A stretch of DNA of 64,000 nucleotides from Pseudolabrys sp. FHR47 (GCF_005153485.1 NZ_CP039740.1:620001-684000), one strand, 5' to 3'; positions 1-9,461 are shown, counted from the stretch's first letter. Made by a program: numbers and translations. The notes: generated from the sequence alone by a model not told the origin.

Positions 1-191
1 ATTCGGAGCAGGCGAATCACTATCGCAAGCTTGCGGAGAAGATCCACAACAACGGCGGCAAGGGCATCATCCCGACGCCGATCACGATGGACGAGCTCGA
101 AGACATGCTGATGGAGCACGGCATCATGAAGCAGGTCGACGAGTCCGTCGTCGGCAAGACCGCCGCCGAACTGGCCGCCATGTCGGCTTGA
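1..191 (+). CDS. nifH: nifH, 3' end: nitrogenase iron protein (partial)
   Basis: Only the last 62 codons are inside the window (first full codon at 3, TGA at 189-191). The translation carries the typical C-terminus of dinitrogenase reductase: [17 protein letters not shown] followed by [14 protein letters not shown]. NifH is the homodimeric [4Fe-4S] ATPase that delivers electrons to the MoFe protein in the cytoplasm. The nucleotide-binding and cluster-ligand regions lie upstream of the window, so intactness cannot be judged. nifQ follows 69 bases later behind a strong hairpin. The call is firm because of the conserved tail and the nif context. Confidence 0.95.
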   Translation, partial: SEQANHYRKLAEKIHNNGGKGIIPTPITMDELEDMLMEHGIMKQVDESVVGKTAAELAAMSA

Positions 192-206
192 TCGGCGCTT
201 GCTAAC

Positions 207-242
207 GATGCCGGCCCCCGGGTTCTGTCGGGGGCCGGCATC
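207..242 (+). terminator. Strong hairpin between nifH and nifQ
   Basis: A perfect 13-bp inverted repeat (left arm 207-219, right arm 230-242) encloses a 10-base loop. No T-run follows, so it is more likely a processing or mRNA-stabilising hairpin, or a partial attenuator, than a full intrinsic terminator. It would let nifH transcript exceed nifQ transcript, as expected for the most abundant nif product. Confidence 0.7.
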
Positions 243-260
243 ACCGACCTGGAACGCAAA

Positions 261-1007
261 ATGTCCGTCATTGCCCGAAGGCAGGACTTGATCGATCCGG
301 CGCTTCCGCCGACGTCAGTGGAGCTGGCCGGTCGCGGTGTCCATGTTGGAGCTGCGACGTATCGCATGCTCATGGGGTGCGAGCCGGCCGATGCCGCAAT
401 CGCGGACGATCACAATTTCGACCGGCACGTCCTTGCATCGATCTTGGCGGTTGCCGCGATGGAGAACGATGCCGTCGCCGGACAAGCGGGCCTCGTCGCC
501 GCCGACCTCGCGACGCTGATCGAGCAATGGTTTCCGCAAGCCCGCTATGCCGTCGCCACATGGTGCCGCCAGAGGGCGCCGGCCGAAGACGACGAAATCG
601 TGATGGTGCGCGACCTGCTGCTCGCACACCGATCGACCGAAGGTGAAACCAGTCGCTGGCTCGCCGCTATGATCGCGCGGCGCTCGATGGAGCCGAACCA
701 TCTATGGGAAGATCTCGGTTTGCGTGACCGCTCAGAGCTGTCGCGCCTGCTGACCCGTCACTATGCCCCGATCGCGGCGCGCAACACGAAGAATATGCGC
801 TGGAAGCGATTCTTTTACCGTGCGCTGTGCGAGGATGATGGTCTTGTCATGTGCAGTACGCCGGTCTGCTCGCACTGTGGTGACTTCGACATTTGTTTTG
901 GCGATGAGAGCGGTGAAAGCCGCTTGGCCTATCAGCGTCGTGCGCTTGCTCTCAAGGAGACGTCGTTCGCCGACCAGGACATTGCCCGTTTCGGAGCCGT
1001 ATCATGA
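261..1007 (+). CDS. nifQ: NifQ, molybdenum delivery for FeMo-cofactor synthesis
   Basis: The 248-residue protein ends with the NifQ signature C-x4-C-x2-C-x5-C (MCSTPVCSHCGDFDIC, near residues 193-208). In known NifQ these cysteines bind a Mo-Fe-S cluster that donates molybdenum to NifEN/NifH during FeMo-co assembly. The region before it, KNMRWKRFFYRALCEDDG, is also typical of the family. The protein is soluble, with no signal peptide or membrane segment. Its stop overlaps the start of the next gene (ATGA at 1004-1007), so the two are translationally coupled. Transcription probably comes from the nifH promoter outside the window. Confidence 0.93.
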   Translation: MSVIARRQDLIDPALPPTSVELAGRGVHVGAATYRMLMGCEPADAAIADDHNFDRHVLASILAVAAMENDAVAGQAGLVAADLATLIEQWFPQARYAVATWCRQRAPAEDDEIVMVRDLLLAHRSTEGETSRWLAAMIARRSMEPNHLWEDLGLRDRSELSRLLTRHYAPIAARNTKNMRWKRFFYRALCEDDGLVMCSTPVCSHCGDFDICFGDESGESRLAYQRRALALKETSFADQDIARFGAVS

Positions 1008-1522
1008 CAGCTTCACCCATGACAGTGCGACACGAGCAGGTTTTCTCCACGATGCTTGGCTCTGAGCCGGATCAGCATCTCGGGCGGCTCTGGCGGGGCG
1101 ATCGCGAGGACTCCTGCTTGCGCGGTTGCAGGGACCTGCTGCGCAAGGTCGGCCTCAGGCCGACACGCCAGCGCATGGTTCTGGCCCGCCTGTTATTCTC
1201 CGCCGGTAACCGCCACGTCACGGCCGAAATGCTCTTTGATGAGGTGGTCAAGGCCAAGATTCCGTTGTCCTTGGCGACCGTGTACAACACGCTGCATCAA
1301 TTTACCGACGCCGGGCTTTTGCGCCAGATTGGCGTCGATGGATCCAAGTTTTTCTTCGACACCAATCCGAACGAGCATCATCATTTTTTCGTTCAGGGAG
1401 AGGATATTCTTCTTGATGTGCCGTCTGCGGAAGAGCTGATCGACCAGCTGCCGCAAGCACCGGACGGCTACGAAATTGCGCGTGTCGACGTCGTGGTGAG
1501 GCTGCACCGCAAGCAGGCTTGA
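1004..1522 (+). CDS. Irr-like Fur-family regulator in the nif cluster
   Basis: The 172-residue protein has the Fur winged-helix fold and closely resembles rhizobial Irr. It has a DNA-recognition region with LRPTRQRMVLARLLF and SLATVYNTLHQFTDAGLLRQ (about residues 50-105), then DGSKFFFDTN, a metal/haem-binding His cluster (NEHHHFF), and the Irr-like ending GYEIARVDVVVRLHRK. The N-terminal Cys-Pro haem regulatory motif of Bradyrhizobium Irr is not present; the matching stretch reads DSCLRGCRDLL. Overlap with nifQ (ATGA) suggests co-transcription with nif genes, so it may link iron status to nitrogen fixation. An in-frame ATG at 1019 is an alternative start. Whether this is the only Irr of the organism cannot be told from the window. 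Confidence 0.85.
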   Translation: MTASPMTVRHEQVFSTMLGSEPDQHLGRLWRGDREDSCLRGCRDLLRKVGLRPTRQRMVLARLLFSAGNRHVTAEMLFDEVVKAKIPLSLATVYNTLHQFTDAGLLRQIGVDGSKFFFDTNPNEHHHFFVQGEDILLDVPSAEELIDQLPQAPDGYEIARVDVVVRLHRKQA

Positions 1523-1616
1523 GCCTTCGTCATTCAGATATGACTGCGTTGTCTGTTGCGAACCGATCGCGACGAAGTCACGCCTGGGTCGGTTCTATGC
1601 GTCGCGTTTGCGACGC

Positions 1617-1632
1617 TGTCGTAATCGCGACA
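1617..1632. promoter_or_regulatory. NifA upstream activator sequence (TGT-N10-ACA)
   Basis: TGT at 1617-1619 and ACA at 1630-1632 are separated by exactly 10 bases, the NifA binding consensus. The site lies about 90 bp upstream of the start point predicted from the sigma-54 promoter at 1690-1705, the usual distance for activation through DNA looping. Confidence 0.8.
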
Positions 1633-1689
1633 ATCAGTAGACGTTCGGAAACACCATAAATTTCATCGGGTTAGTGCTCCCGCGAAGGA

Positions 1690-1705
1690 TGGCACGCGGG
1701 TTGCT
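1690..1705 (+). promoter_or_regulatory. Sigma-54 (-24/-12) promoter of hesB-nifV-cysE-nifW-fixABCX
   Basis: TGGCAC (1690-1695), five bases, then TTGCT (1701-1705) gives the invariant GG-N10-GC spacing (GG 1691-1692, GC 1703-1704). With the NifA site just upstream it should drive the operon starting at 1782. It predicts transcription from about 1717, RpoN- and NifA-dependent, under low oxygen and nitrogen limitation. Confidence 0.9.
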
Positions 1706-1781
1706 CTAGTCACCTTAGGAGATCGCGCCACGTCAAGAGATCGCTGCACAGAAAAATACTCCGTGAAATGCAGGTGCCGTC

Positions 1782-2102
1782 ATGATCGCTCTCACGCAGG
1801 AAGCCACGACCGCCGTTAAAGCCGCGATGATGCGCGCCGGCAGGACCTACGGCGGATTGCGTATCATGGTCACGTCCGGCGGATGCGCCGGCTACAAATA
1901 TATCCTTGGTCTCGATGCCGAGCCGCACGCGGATGACGCGGTCATCGAGGCGCAAGGCATCAAGCTGTTCATCGATCCCGAGTCGCAGCCGGTGCTCGAC
2001 GGTATGCAAATTGGCTTCGTCGAGAGCATCGAGGGATCCGGCTTCACGTTCGACAATCCCAACGTCGCGTCCAAGTGTGGATGCGGCAAGTCGTTTTGCT
2101 GA
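1782..2102 (+). CDS. HesB/IscA-type iron-sulfur assembly protein
   Basis: This 106-residue A-type carrier has the three family cysteines: one in TSGGCAGYKY (about residue 36) and two in the C-terminal CGCGKSFC. Such proteins carry Fe or Fe-S clusters to apo-proteins; nif-linked copies (called HesB, IscN or nif-IscA) serve nitrogenase maturation. It is the first gene behind the sigma-54 promoter at 1690 and is followed 18 bases later by nifV. The length is standard for the family. The start at 1782 gives the usual N-terminus (IALTQEATTAVKAAM). Confidence 0.93.
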   Translation: MIALTQEATTAVKAAMMRAGRTYGGLRIMVTSGGCAGYKYILGLDAEPHADDAVIEAQGIKLFIDPESQPVLDGMQIGFVESIEGSGFTFDNPNVASKCGCGKSFC

Positions 2103-2120
2103 CGCAGTCGAAGCAATACC

Positions 2121-3323
2121 ATGTCGCCTCACTCGAAAGACCCCTCGTCCGGCAAGCGTCGCCCCGGCGCCGAGGATCGCAAATGCAGTCCAGTCGTCCT
2201 CAACGACACGACGTTGCGTGACGGCGAGCAGGCGCCGGGCGTCGCCTTCACCGCTGCCGAAAAGGTGGCGATCGCCCGCGCGCTGGCGCGGGCCGGCGTC
2301 ACCGAGATCGAGGCCGGCACGCCCGCCATGGGGCATGACGAGATTGCCGCCATCCGCGCCATCGTCGAAGCAGAGTTGCCGCTGACGACCATCGCCTGGT
2401 GCCGGATGCGGATGGAGGATGTCGATGCGGCGATCGCCGCCGGCGTCTCCACGGTCAATGTGTCTGTACCGGTTTCCGATGTGCAGATCGCGGCGAAGCT
2501 GCGTGGCGGTCGCGCGACGGCGCTTGACATGATCGCGCGCGTTGTCGGTTACGCGCGCAGCAAGGGTCTGGATGTCGCGGTCGGTGGTGAGGATTCCTCG
2601 CGCGCCGATGTCAGCTTTCTTATCGAGGTGATCGCGGCTGCCAAGGCCGCCGGCGCGCGCCGGTTCCGGGTGGCGGACACGCTCAGCGTGCTCGATCCGG
2701 ATTCGAGTTATGCGCTGATGTCTGCCTTGCGCAAAGCGACCGATCTCGAGTTGGAATTTCATGGCCACGACGATCTGGGCCTCGCCACCGCCAATACGCT
2801 GGCCGCGATCAAGGGTGGCGCTACGCACGCCTCGGTGACGGTGATCGGGCTCGGCGAGCGCGCCGGCAATGCGCCCCTTGAAGAAGTGGCGGTCGCGCTG
2901 ACGCAGCTCCACGGCCGCGAGACCGGTATCGTTCTGACCGAACTCGGCAATGTTGCCGCGGTCGTTGCCGCCGCTGCGGTCCGTGCGATTCCGCTCAACA
3001 AGGCGATCGTCGGCGACCACATCTTCACCCACGAGTCCGGCATTCATGTCGATGGTCTGCTCAAGGACAGGCGCACCTACCAGTCGCTCGATCCAATGTT
3101 GCTCGGCCGTTCGCATCGTTTCGTGATCGGAAAGCATTCCGGGCTGGCGGCGATCATCGCCTCGCTCTCCAACCTGCATCTGCAAGCCAGTCCGGAGGAG
3201 CAGCGCTCCATTTTGGCCCGCGTGCGCGAGTATGCCATCGCGAACAAGGGCCCGGTGACGAACGAGACGCTCGTCGCGATCTGGCAGGACGTTCGCCATC
3301 GCGCGGTTGGCGCTTGTGCATGA
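2121..3323 (+). CDS. nifV: NifV homocitrate synthase
   Basis: NifV condenses acetyl-CoA with 2-oxoglutarate to homocitrate, the organic ligand of FeMo-co. The 400-residue protein has the DRE-TIM metallolyase hallmarks: [16 protein letters not shown] (substrate and metal site, about residues 28-43), [14 protein letters not shown] (metal-binding HGH, about 212-225), [14 protein letters not shown], and [12 protein letters not shown] of the linker region. It fits NifV better than isopropylmalate synthase because it lacks the C-terminal leucine-sensing domain and sits between hesB and cysE. The first 25 residues are rich in Lys, Arg and Pro and precede the conserved core, so a later start is possible, although no better ATG is evident. 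Confidence 0.93.
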   Translation: MSPHSKDPSSGKRRPGAEDRKCSPVVLNDTTLRDGEQAPGVAFTAAEKVAIARALARAGVTEIEAGTPAMGHDEIAAIRAIVEAELPLTTIAWCRMRMEDVDAAIAAGVSTVNVSVPVSDVQIAAKLRGGRATALDMIARVVGYARSKGLDVAVGGEDSSRADVSFLIEVIAAAKAAGARRFRVADTLSVLDPDSSYALMSALRKATDLELEFHGHDDLGLATANTLAAIKGGATHASVTVIGLGERAGNAPLEEVAVALTQLHGRETGIVLTELGNVAAVVAAAAVRAIPLNKAIVGDHIFTHESGIHVDGLLKDRRTYQSLDPMLLGRSHRFVIGKHSGLAAIIASLSNLHLQASPEEQRSILARVREYAIANKGPVTNETLVAIWQDVRHRAVGACA

Positions 3324-3330
3324 GGAAGCC

Positions 3331-4134
3331 ATGGTCGAATTCGTAGATTTTCCGACGCTTGATCCGATGGCCGCCACGACGACGCGGCAAGGACCGTCGT
3401 TGCTGCAACTGATCAAAGAGGACATCGGGTGTGTGCGCTTGCGCGATCCGGCGGCGCGTAGCGAATTTGAGACGCTTCTCACCTATCCTGGTATTCACGC
3501 TCTGATCTGGCACCGCTTGGCAAACCGTCTGTGGCGGTCGGGCTGGAAATTTCCGGCGCGGTTGCTGTCGTGGTTCGGCCGTTTCCTGACCAATGTCGAC
3601 ATCCATCCCGGCGCGACCGTTGGACGGCGGTTCTTCATCGATCATGGTGCCGGTGTCGTCATCGGCGAGACGGCGGAGATCGGCGAAGACGTGACCCTGT
3701 ATCACGGCGTCACGCTGGGCGGCACGACCTGGTCGCCCGGCAAACGCCACCCGACATTGGAAGAGGGTGTTGTTGTGGGCGCCGGCGCCAAGATTCTCGG
3801 GCCGATCACCATCGGCCGGGCGACGCGGGTGGGCGCGAACTCCGTCGTTGTCGAAAGCACGCCGCCGGACGTCACGGTGGTCGGCATTCCGGCCAAGGTC
3901 GTGCGGCCGGAATCAGCCCGCCGCAAGCTCGCCGGGCGAATCGAACTCGATCATCACCTGATGCCTGATCCGGTCGGGCAGGCGATCACTGTCATGCTCG
4001 ACCGTATCGAGTTTCTCGAGACGCGGCTGGGTTATCTGCAGAAGCGGCTACGCGATGAAGGTCGTTCGGGGCAGGGTGAAGACGATACGGTTTTGCTTCC
4101 GGCCGTGGCGCCGACAATGACGGAGGTTGTGTGA
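3331..4134 (+). CDS. cysE: Serine O-acetyltransferase CysE, nif-linked
   Basis: CysE makes O-acetylserine from serine and acetyl-CoA, the committed step of cysteine synthesis, here probably supplying sulfur for nitrogenase clusters. The 267-residue protein has an N-terminal alpha-helical region and a left-handed hexapeptide-repeat domain with [39 protein letters not shown] and [14 protein letters not shown], the usual active-site region. I chose ATG 3331 over the in-frame start at 3307 because GAGGA lies 5-10 bases before it and because the earlier start would overlap nifV more. The stop overlaps nifW (TGATG at 4132-4136). Confidence 0.9.
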   Translation: MVEFVDFPTLDPMAATTTRQGPSLLQLIKEDIGCVRLRDPAARSEFETLLTYPGIHALIWHRLANRLWRSGWKFPARLLSWFGRFLTNVDIHPGATVGRRFFIDHGAGVVIGETAEIGEDVTLYHGVTLGGTTWSPGKRHPTLEEGVVVGAGAKILGPITIGRATRVGANSVVVESTPPDVTVVGIPAKVVRPESARRKLAGRIELDHHLMPDPVGQAITVMLDRIEFLETRLGYLQKRLRDEGRSGQGEDDTVLLPAVAPTMTEVV

Positions 4135-4487
4135 TGACCGCATCGGCCGCGGCGGCTAAAGGCAGCATCCTTGACCAGTTGAAGGTAGCCTCATCGGCCG
4201 AGGAGTTTTTCCAGCTGCTCGGCGTCGGCTACGACGAGAAAGTCGTCAATGTGGTGCGCCTGCACATCCTGCGGAAGATGGCCCAATACCTGGCCAGTGA
4301 AGACTTCGAAGGCGCATCCAATGAGCTCGTCACCGAGCGATGCAAGGCGGTGCTCGAGCGCGCCTACGCGGACTTCGTGAAGTCGTCGCCGCTCGATCAT
4401 CGCGTGTTCAAGGTTTTGAAGGACGCCGTGGCGCCGCCAAAGCCGGCGAAACCCGCGAACTTCGTGCCATTCGACGTGCTGAAGTAA
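4134..4487 (+). CDS. nifW: NifW, nitrogenase stabilising/protective protein
   Basis: This small cytoplasmic protein of 117 residues matches NifW, which associates with the MoFe protein and helps it mature or survive oxygen. Recognisable parts are LKVASSAEEFFQLLGVGYD, VVNVVRLHILRKMAQYL and the C-terminal FVPFDVL. ATG 4134 overlaps the cysE stop (TGA 4132-4134), so translation is coupled. It is followed by fixA after 16 bases. Confidence 0.93.
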   Translation: MTASAAAAKGSILDQLKVASSAEEFFQLLGVGYDEKVVNVVRLHILRKMAQYLASEDFEGASNELVTERCKAVLERAYADFVKSSPLDHRVFKVLKDAVAPPKPAKPANFVPFDVLK

Positions 4488-4503
4488 ACAGAACGGAGTG
4501 CCG

Positions 4504-5349
4504 ATGCATATTGTCGTCTGCATCAAGCAGGTTCCGGACTCGGCGCAGATCCGCGTCCATCCGGTCACCAACACGATCATGCGTCAGGGGGTGCCCACGA
4601 TCATCAACCCCTATGATCTGTTCGCGCTCGAAGAGGCGCTGCGGCTGCGCGATCGGCTTGGGGGCGAGGTCACGGTCCTCACCATGGGCCCGCCTTCGGC
4701 TGAAGACAGTCTGCGCAAGGCGCTGACCTTCGGGGCGGATCGGGCTGTGTTGCTCACCGATCGAAGCTTTGCCGGCGCCGATACATTGGCGACGACCTAT
4801 GCGCTGGCGACGGCGATCCGCAAGATCGGGTCCGAATATGGCAAACCCGATCTCGTCTTCACGGGCAAGCAGACCATCGACGGCGACACCGCCCAGGTCG
4901 GGCCGGGCATCGCCAAGCGTCTCGGCTTGATGCAGTTGACCTATGTCGCGCGGATCGCCTCGCTCGATCCTGAGGGCGGCACCCTGGAGGTCGAACGTCG
5001 CTCGGAAGGCGGCGTGCAGGTGCTGCGCAGTAAGTTGCCCTGTCTCATCACGATGCTGGAAGCCACCAACGAAATGCGGCGCGGCTCGATGGTCGACGCG
5101 CTGCGCGCCGCGCGTGCCGCAGTCGTGACATGGAGCGCGCAGGATGCCGGTGTCGAGGATATTTCAAAGTGCGGCCTTAGAGGCTCGCCGACGATCGTCA
5201 AGAAGATCTTCGTGCCGCCGGCGCGTGCGGAGAAGGCGACCATGGTCGAGGCCTCCGATCTGCCGCCGGCCGACGCCTTGATTGCCGAGATATTCAAGCA
5301 ACAGCCAAAGCTCGAATCCGACATGATCGCGCTCGCGCGCGGCTACTAG
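4504..5349 (+). CDS. fixA: FixA, electron-transfer flavoprotein beta subunit
   Basis: FixA (281 residues) pairs with FixB as an ETF-type heterodimer in the membrane-associated FixABCX complex. The complex bifurcates electrons from NADH to quinone and to ferredoxin/flavodoxin for nitrogenase. The N-terminus [13 protein letters not shown] and the segments [14 protein letters not shown] and [20 protein letters not shown] are diagnostic for the ETF beta/FixA family. ATG 4504 is preferred to GTG 4498 because ACGGAG (4493-4498) is correctly spaced and the family starts there. Confidence 0.95.
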   Translation: MHIVVCIKQVPDSAQIRVHPVTNTIMRQGVPTIINPYDLFALEEALRLRDRLGGEVTVLTMGPPSAEDSLRKALTFGADRAVLLTDRSFAGADTLATTYALATAIRKIGSEYGKPDLVFTGKQTIDGDTAQVGPGIAKRLGLMQLTYVARIASLDPEGGTLEVERRSEGGVQVLRSKLPCLITMLEATNEMRRGSMVDALRAARAAVVTWSAQDAGVEDISKCGLRGSPTIVKKIFVPPARAEKATMVEASDLPPADALIAEIFKQQPKLESDMIALARGY

Positions 5350-5374
5350 ATCCAGAAAGCGGACCTTCGCCCCC

Positions 5375-6484
5375 ATGAACCAGCCAGCCAAACCAGCCGC
5401 ACCAAAGCCCGCCGGACGAGCGGCGACCAAGAAGGAGTTGCCCGAGCACTTCAAGGGCTACAAGCACGTCTGGGTGTTTATCGAGCAGGAGCGTGGGCAG
5501 GTCCATCCGGTGTCGTGGGAGCTCATGGGGGCCGGCCGCAAGCTGGCCAACAAGCTCGGGGTCGAGCTCGCCGCCGTCGTGCTCGGACCTGCCGGCGAAG
5601 GAACGACCGCTGTCGTGGCGGAGAGCTTCTGCTATGGCGCCGATCTTGCCTACGTCGTGGCCGACGACATTCTCGCCGACTTCCGCAACGAGTCCTACAC
5701 CCGGGCGCTGACCGATCTGGTCAATACCTACAAGCCGGAAGTTCTTCTCTTGGGCGCGACCACGCTCGGCCGCGATCTGGCCGGTGCGGTGGCGACGACG
5801 TTGCTCACCGGGCTTACGGCCGACTGCACCGAACTCGACGTCGATACCGATGGCTCGCTGGCGGCGACACGCCCGACCTTCGGCGGTTCGCTGCTGTGCA
5901 CGATCTACACGCTGAACTATCGGCCGCAGATGGCGACGGTGCGTCCGCGCGTCATGCCGATGCCGGAGCGAACGGAGCGGGAGCCCGGACGCGTCATCGA
6001 ACACAAGCTCGGCCTGGTCGAAGACGACATCGTCACCAAGGTGCTCAAGTTCCTTCCCGATCGGGACTCGGCGAAGTCGAATCTGGCTTATGCCGATGTG
6101 GTCGTGGCCGGCGGCGTCGGCCTCGGCTCGCCGGAGAATTTTCAGCTCGTTCGTCAGCTCGCCGGCGTGCTCGGTGCCGAGTACGGCTGCTCGCGCCCGC
6201 TGGTGCAGAAGGGCTGGGTAACGGCCGATCGTCAGATCGGCCAGACCGGCAAGACCATTCGGCCGAAGCTGTACATCGCCGCCGGTATTTCCGGCGCCAT
6301 TCAGCACCGGGTCGGCGTCGAGGGCGCGGATCTGATCGTCGCGATCAACACCGACAAGAATGCGCCGATTTTCGATTTTGCCCATATCGGGATCGTGACG
6401 GATGCGATCCGGCTGTTGCCGGCCCTGACGGAGGCGTTCCGTCTGCGCTTGTCTCCGCATCAACGCGACCGGCTGGCCGGCTAG
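5375..6484 (+). CDS. fixB: FixB, electron-transfer flavoprotein alpha subunit
   Basis: The 369-residue FixB carries the N-terminal ETF domain ([20 protein letters not shown]) and the C-terminal FAD-binding domain with [53 protein letters not shown] and [14 protein letters not shown]. About 25 Ala/Pro/Lys-rich residues precede the conserved core, as in other rhizobial FixB. It lies 25 bases behind fixA and 11 bases before fixC in one operon. Confidence 0.95.
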   Translation: MNQPAKPAAPKPAGRAATKKELPEHFKGYKHVWVFIEQERGQVHPVSWELMGAGRKLANKLGVELAAVVLGPAGEGTTAVVAESFCYGADLAYVVADDILADFRNESYTRALTDLVNTYKPEVLLLGATTLGRDLAGAVATTLLTGLTADCTELDVDTDGSLAATRPTFGGSLLCTIYTLNYRPQMATVRPRVMPMPERTEREPGRVIEHKLGLVEDDIVTKVLKFLPDRDSAKSNLAYADVVVAGGVGLGSPENFQLVRQLAGVLGAEYGCSRPLVQKGWVTADRQIGQTGKTIRPKLYIAAGISGAIQHRVGVEGADLIVAINTDKNAPIFDFAHIGIVTDAIRLLPALTEAFRLRLSPHQRDRLAG

Positions 6485-6495
6485 AGGAGAGGACG

Positions 6496-7803
6496 ATGAT
6501 CGAAGAAAGATTCGACGCGATCGTCATCGGCGCCGGCATGGCCGGCAATGCTGCCGCGCTCACGTTGGCGCAGCGTGGTCTCAAGGTGCTGCAGCTTGAG
6601 CGCGGCGAATATTCCGGTTCGAAAAATGTTCAGGGCGCCATTCTCTATTCCGAGATGCTCGAGAAGCTCATCCCGGATTTTCGCGATGACGCGCCGCTCG
6701 AGCGGCACCTGGTCGAGCAGCGCTTCTGGATGATGGACGATCATTCTCACGTCGGCCTGCACTATCGCTCCGACGACTTCAACGAAGAGCGGCCGAACCG
6801 CTACACCATTATCCGTGCGCAGTTCGACAAATGGTTCTCCAAGAAGGTGCAGGAGGCCGGCGCGCTGGTCGTCTGCGAAACAACCGTTACCGAGCTCGTG
6901 CAGGATGCCTACGGCAAGGTTATCGGCGTCCGCACCGACCGGCCAGGCGGCCAGGTGCATGCCGATGTGGTGGTGCTGGCGGAAGGCGTGACCGGTCTGC
7001 TCGGCGCGCGCGCTCACTTGCGCAAGATTCCGCAGCCCGACAACGTCGCGCTCGCCGTCAAGGAGATGCACTTCCTGCCGCGCGAAACCATCGAAGCGCG
7101 CTTCAACCTAAAGGGCGATGAAGGAACCGTGATCGAGGCGGTCGGCACGATCTCGCGCGGCATGACCGGCATGGGGTTCATCTATGCCAACAAGGAATGC
7201 GTCTCTTTGGGCATTGGTTGCCTGGTCTCCGACTTCCAGAAGAGCGGTGAATCGCCCTACCAGTTGATTGAGCGCTTCAAGCGCCACCCCTCCGTGGCGC
7301 CGCTCATCGAGGGCTCCGAGGTCAAGGAGTATTCGGCCCATCTCATCCCCGAGGGCGGCTACAAGGCGATCCCGCAGTTGTTCGGCGACGGCTGGGTCGT
7401 GGTCGGCGATGCGGCGCAGCTCAACAACGCCGTGCATCGCGAGGGCTCGAATCTTGCCATGACGTCGGGCCGGATCGCCGCGGAAGCGATCTTCCAGGTC
7501 AAGTCGCGGCGCGATCCGATGACGAAAGAGAACCTGTCGCTCTACAAGACCATGCTCGACCAGTCCTTCGTCATGAAGGATCTCAAGAAATACAAGGACA
7601 TGCCGACGCTGCTGCACACGCAGTCGCAGAACTTCTTCCTGACTTATCCGCAGCTTGTCTCGAAGGCGATGCAGAATTTCGTGCGCGTCGACGGCACGCC
7701 GAAAGTGGAAAAGGAAAAGCGCACGCTGAAGTCCTTCGTGTCGGCGCGGTCCTGGACGGGTCTGTTTGGCGATGCCTTCCGTTTCGCCCGGGCATGGCGA
7801 TAA
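6496..7803 (+). CDS. fixC: FixC, ETF-quinone oxidoreductase-like flavoprotein
   Basis: FixC (435 residues) passes electrons from FixAB to quinone at the membrane within FixABCX. It opens with an FAD-binding Rossmann motif ([20 protein letters not shown], about residues 7-26) and later has the second FAD contact [20 protein letters not shown] (about 299-318). The upstream part of the longer reading frame (from 5515) is fixB read in another frame. ATG 6496 follows GAGGAGAGGA and is the family start. Confidence 0.95.
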   Translation: MIEERFDAIVIGAGMAGNAAALTLAQRGLKVLQLERGEYSGSKNVQGAILYSEMLEKLIPDFRDDAPLERHLVEQRFWMMDDHSHVGLHYRSDDFNEERPNRYTIIRAQFDKWFSKKVQEAGALVVCETTVTELVQDAYGKVIGVRTDRPGGQVHADVVVLAEGVTGLLGARAHLRKIPQPDNVALAVKEMHFLPRETIEARFNLKGDEGTVIEAVGTISRGMTGMGFIYANKECVSLGIGCLVSDFQKSGESPYQLIERFKRHPSVAPLIEGSEVKEYSAHLIPEGGYKAIPQLFGDGWVVVGDAAQLNNAVHREGSNLAMTSGRIAAEAIFQVKSRRDPMTKENLSLYKTMLDQSFVMKDLKKYKDMPTLLHTQSQNFFLTYPQLVSKAMQNFVRVDGTPKVEKEKRTLKSFVSARSWTGLFGDAFRFARAWR

Positions 7804-7849
7804 CGACAATGCGTTTATCATCTGGTGCCGATGACATTGGGAGTTTGAC

Positions 7850-8146
7850 ATGACAACAGAACTTTCCGTCCGTGTCGAAGACAAGCTCTTTCAGAACCGA
7901 TATCTGGTCGATGCCGGCCGGGCGCATATCAAGGTGCGCCCGCATGATGTGCCGACGCCGGCGTTGCGCTCGCTCCTCACCGCGTGTCCGGCGCGGTGCT
8001 ACGAGCTCAACGACAAAGGCCAGGTCGAGATTTCCGCCGACGGCTGCGTGGAATGCGGCACCTGTCGTATCATTGGCGAGCCGACCGGCGACATCGAATG
8101 GAATTATCCGCGCGGTGGCTACGGGGTCCTGTTCAAGTTCGGCTGA
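7850..8146 (+). CDS. fixX: FixX, ferredoxin-like protein
   Basis: FixX is the small Fe-S partner of FixC. The 98-residue protein has cysteines in ACPARCYEL and [11 protein letters not shown], the FixX/ETF-QO-type [4Fe-4S] ligand pattern, and the terminal [12 protein letters not shown] typical of the family. A GGGAG ribosome-binding site precedes the ATG. It is the last gene of the hesB-to-fixX operon and converges with the bacterioferritin gene; the 128 bases between them hold no clear terminator. Confidence 0.95.
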   Translation: MTTELSVRVEDKLFQNRYLVDAGRAHIKVRPHDVPTPALRSLLTACPARCYELNDKGQVEISADGCVECGTCRIIGEPTGDIEWNYPRGGYGVLFKFG

Positions 8147-8274
8147 AATGGCTGACGTGCTCGCGGAACGAGCTTTGATCGCCGTTATTGGGCCGCGGCC
8201 GATGGCGCGACGGCGCCGCATTGAGTTTGAAATCCTGGCCTGACACCGGTGACGTCAAAATCGGGACGCCAACT

Positions 8275-8763
8275 TCACTCGGCACTCTGGTCGATCTTGC
8301 CGATGTGGTGTTGGGCGTAGAGCTCAAGCCCGAGCTTGGCGACCAGATCAAGCTGGGTCTCGAGGAAGTCGATGTGCTCCTCCTCGTCGTGCATCAGCCT
8401 CTCGAACAAGTCACGCGACACATAATCCCTGACGCCATGACAATGGGTTGCGGCCTTCTCGTATAGCGCATGCGCGGATAATTCCGCTGCCAGGTCGCAG
8501 TCCAGCACTTCTTCGACTGTTTGGCCGATGCGCAGGGGATCGAGCACCTGCATGTTGGGGAAGCCATCCAGGAAAATAATGCGCTCGACCAGTCTGTCGG
8601 CGTGTTCCATCTCCTCGATCGATTCCATCCGCCATTTCCGGGCCAGGATTTTGTATCCCCAGTTGTCCAGAAGGCGGTAATGCAGCCAATACTGATTGAT
8701 GGCTGCTAGTTCGCTCCTCAGGCTTGCGTTCAGATGCTCGACGACCTGAGCGTCACCTTTCAT
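8275..8763 (-). CDS. bfr: Bacterioferritin
   Basis: This 162-residue iron-storage protein has the diiron ferroxidase ligands of bacterioferritin: SELAAINQYWLH (Glu about 18), RMESIEEMEHADRLVERI (Glu and His about 51-54), DCDLAAE and MHDEEEHIDFLETQL (about 124-138). It oxidises Fe(II) and stores iron in a 24-mer, probably with haem between subunits. Its start overlaps the bfd stop (ATGA at 8760-8763), so storage and release are translationally coupled. It is the last gene of the minus-strand operon whose sigma-54 promoter lies at 11785-11800. Confidence 0.95.
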   Translation of the reverse strand: MKGDAQVVEHLNASLRSELAAINQYWLHYRLLDNWGYKILARKWRMESIEEMEHADRLVERIIFLDGFPNMQVLDPLRIGQTVEEVLDCDLAAELSAHALYEKAATHCHGVRDYVSRDLFERLMHDEEEHIDFLETQLDLVAKLGLELYAQHHIGKIDQSAE

Positions 8764-9014
8764 ACAAAGATCTCCGCAGAAGCCGGGATGGCGGGGGTTG
8801 GCGCCGGCATGCCGTTGGCGTAGCGCCCGACGCAGCTATCGACGGCATCTGTCAGAATCTGCCTGATGGAATTTACGCATCGGCCGCATTTCACCTGGCA
8901 ACCCAGGCAAACATGAACGTCCGTGGGCGACTGGGGCTTGGCGGGCAAGCCGACAAGGGCCGCGCGGACGTCGTGATCGCTGAGTACGTTGCAGGAACAG
9001 ATGATCATGGCCAT
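8760..9014 (-). CDS. bfd: Bacterioferritin-associated ferredoxin (Bfd)
   Basis: Bfd is a small [2Fe-2S] protein that reduces the iron core of Bfr and releases iron. The sequence has the Bfd cysteine pattern C-x-C (IICSCNVLSDHDVRAAL) and, about 30 residues later, C-x2-C (KCGRC), giving an 84-residue product. The reading frame extends back to 9059, but homologous Bfd proteins begin at or near MAMIICSCN; ATG 9014 (or 9008) is therefore chosen. It is coupled to bfr. Confidence 0.88.
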   Translation of the reverse strand: MAMIICSCNVLSDHDVRAALVGLPAKPQSPTDVHVCLGCQVKCGRCVNSIRQILTDAVDSCVGRYANGMPAPTPAIPASAEIFV

Positions 9015-9095
9015 ACCGCATCTGTGGCTTCGGTTGGAGCGAAGCAACAATGATGCCATCCGGGCTGTGCCGGCGGCGTTGGTATCCCCCGACTC

Positions 9096-9461
9096 TCACG
9101 GCAAGGCGAATATCGGCGACACGCCCACGGTGTCGACATAGACAATGCCGTCTTGGACCTTGACCGGATACTCGGCCAAAGGCGTGGCGTGTTCGTGGGT
9201 CGGTTGACCCGTATTCATGTCCCAGGTCCACAGATGAAGCGGACAGGTGAGCACCGTGCCGTCGAAGGCGGCGTCGGCCAGCGGCGTGTTGGTGTGCGGA
9301 CACACCCCTTGAAAGGCCTTGATCGCACCGTTGTCGGGCCAGACCAGAACGACAAGATGCGCATCGGCAATGACGATCCGCATGCCGCCTTCGGGGATCG
9401 TATCTTCGCGGCACACTCTGTTGAACATGTCGACGGTCTCACGCGCGCCTTGAGGCGCCAT
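9096..9461 (-). CDS. Rieske-type [2Fe-2S] ferredoxin, nif-linked
   Basis: The 121-residue protein is a stand-alone Rieske domain with both ligand boxes: C-x-H in GVCPHTNTPLAD and C-x2-H in LTCPLHLWTWDMNTG. Layout and length match small soluble Rieske ferredoxins that feed electrons to oxygenases. No oxygenase is nearby, so in this operon it more likely supports Fe-S or iron handling, or electron supply for nitrogen fixation; that role is inference. An internal ATG at 9428 is an alternative start. Confidence 0.88.
   Translation of the reverse strand: MAPQGARETVDMFNRVCREDTIPEGGMRIVIADAHLVVLVWPDNGAIKAFQGVCPHTNTPLADAAFDGTVLTCPLHLWTWDMNTGQPTHEHATPLAEYPVKVQDGIVYVDTVGVSPIFALP

Noticed and set aside
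1710..3482. Long minus-strand frame opposite hesB and nifV
   Set aside because: Antisense shadow of two motif-verified nif genes; Arg/His/Asp-rich composition and no family features.
5515..6495. N-terminal extension of FixC from 5515
   Set aside because: This part is fixB in another frame; the FixC family start with its FAD motif and a GAGGAGAGGA site is at 6496.
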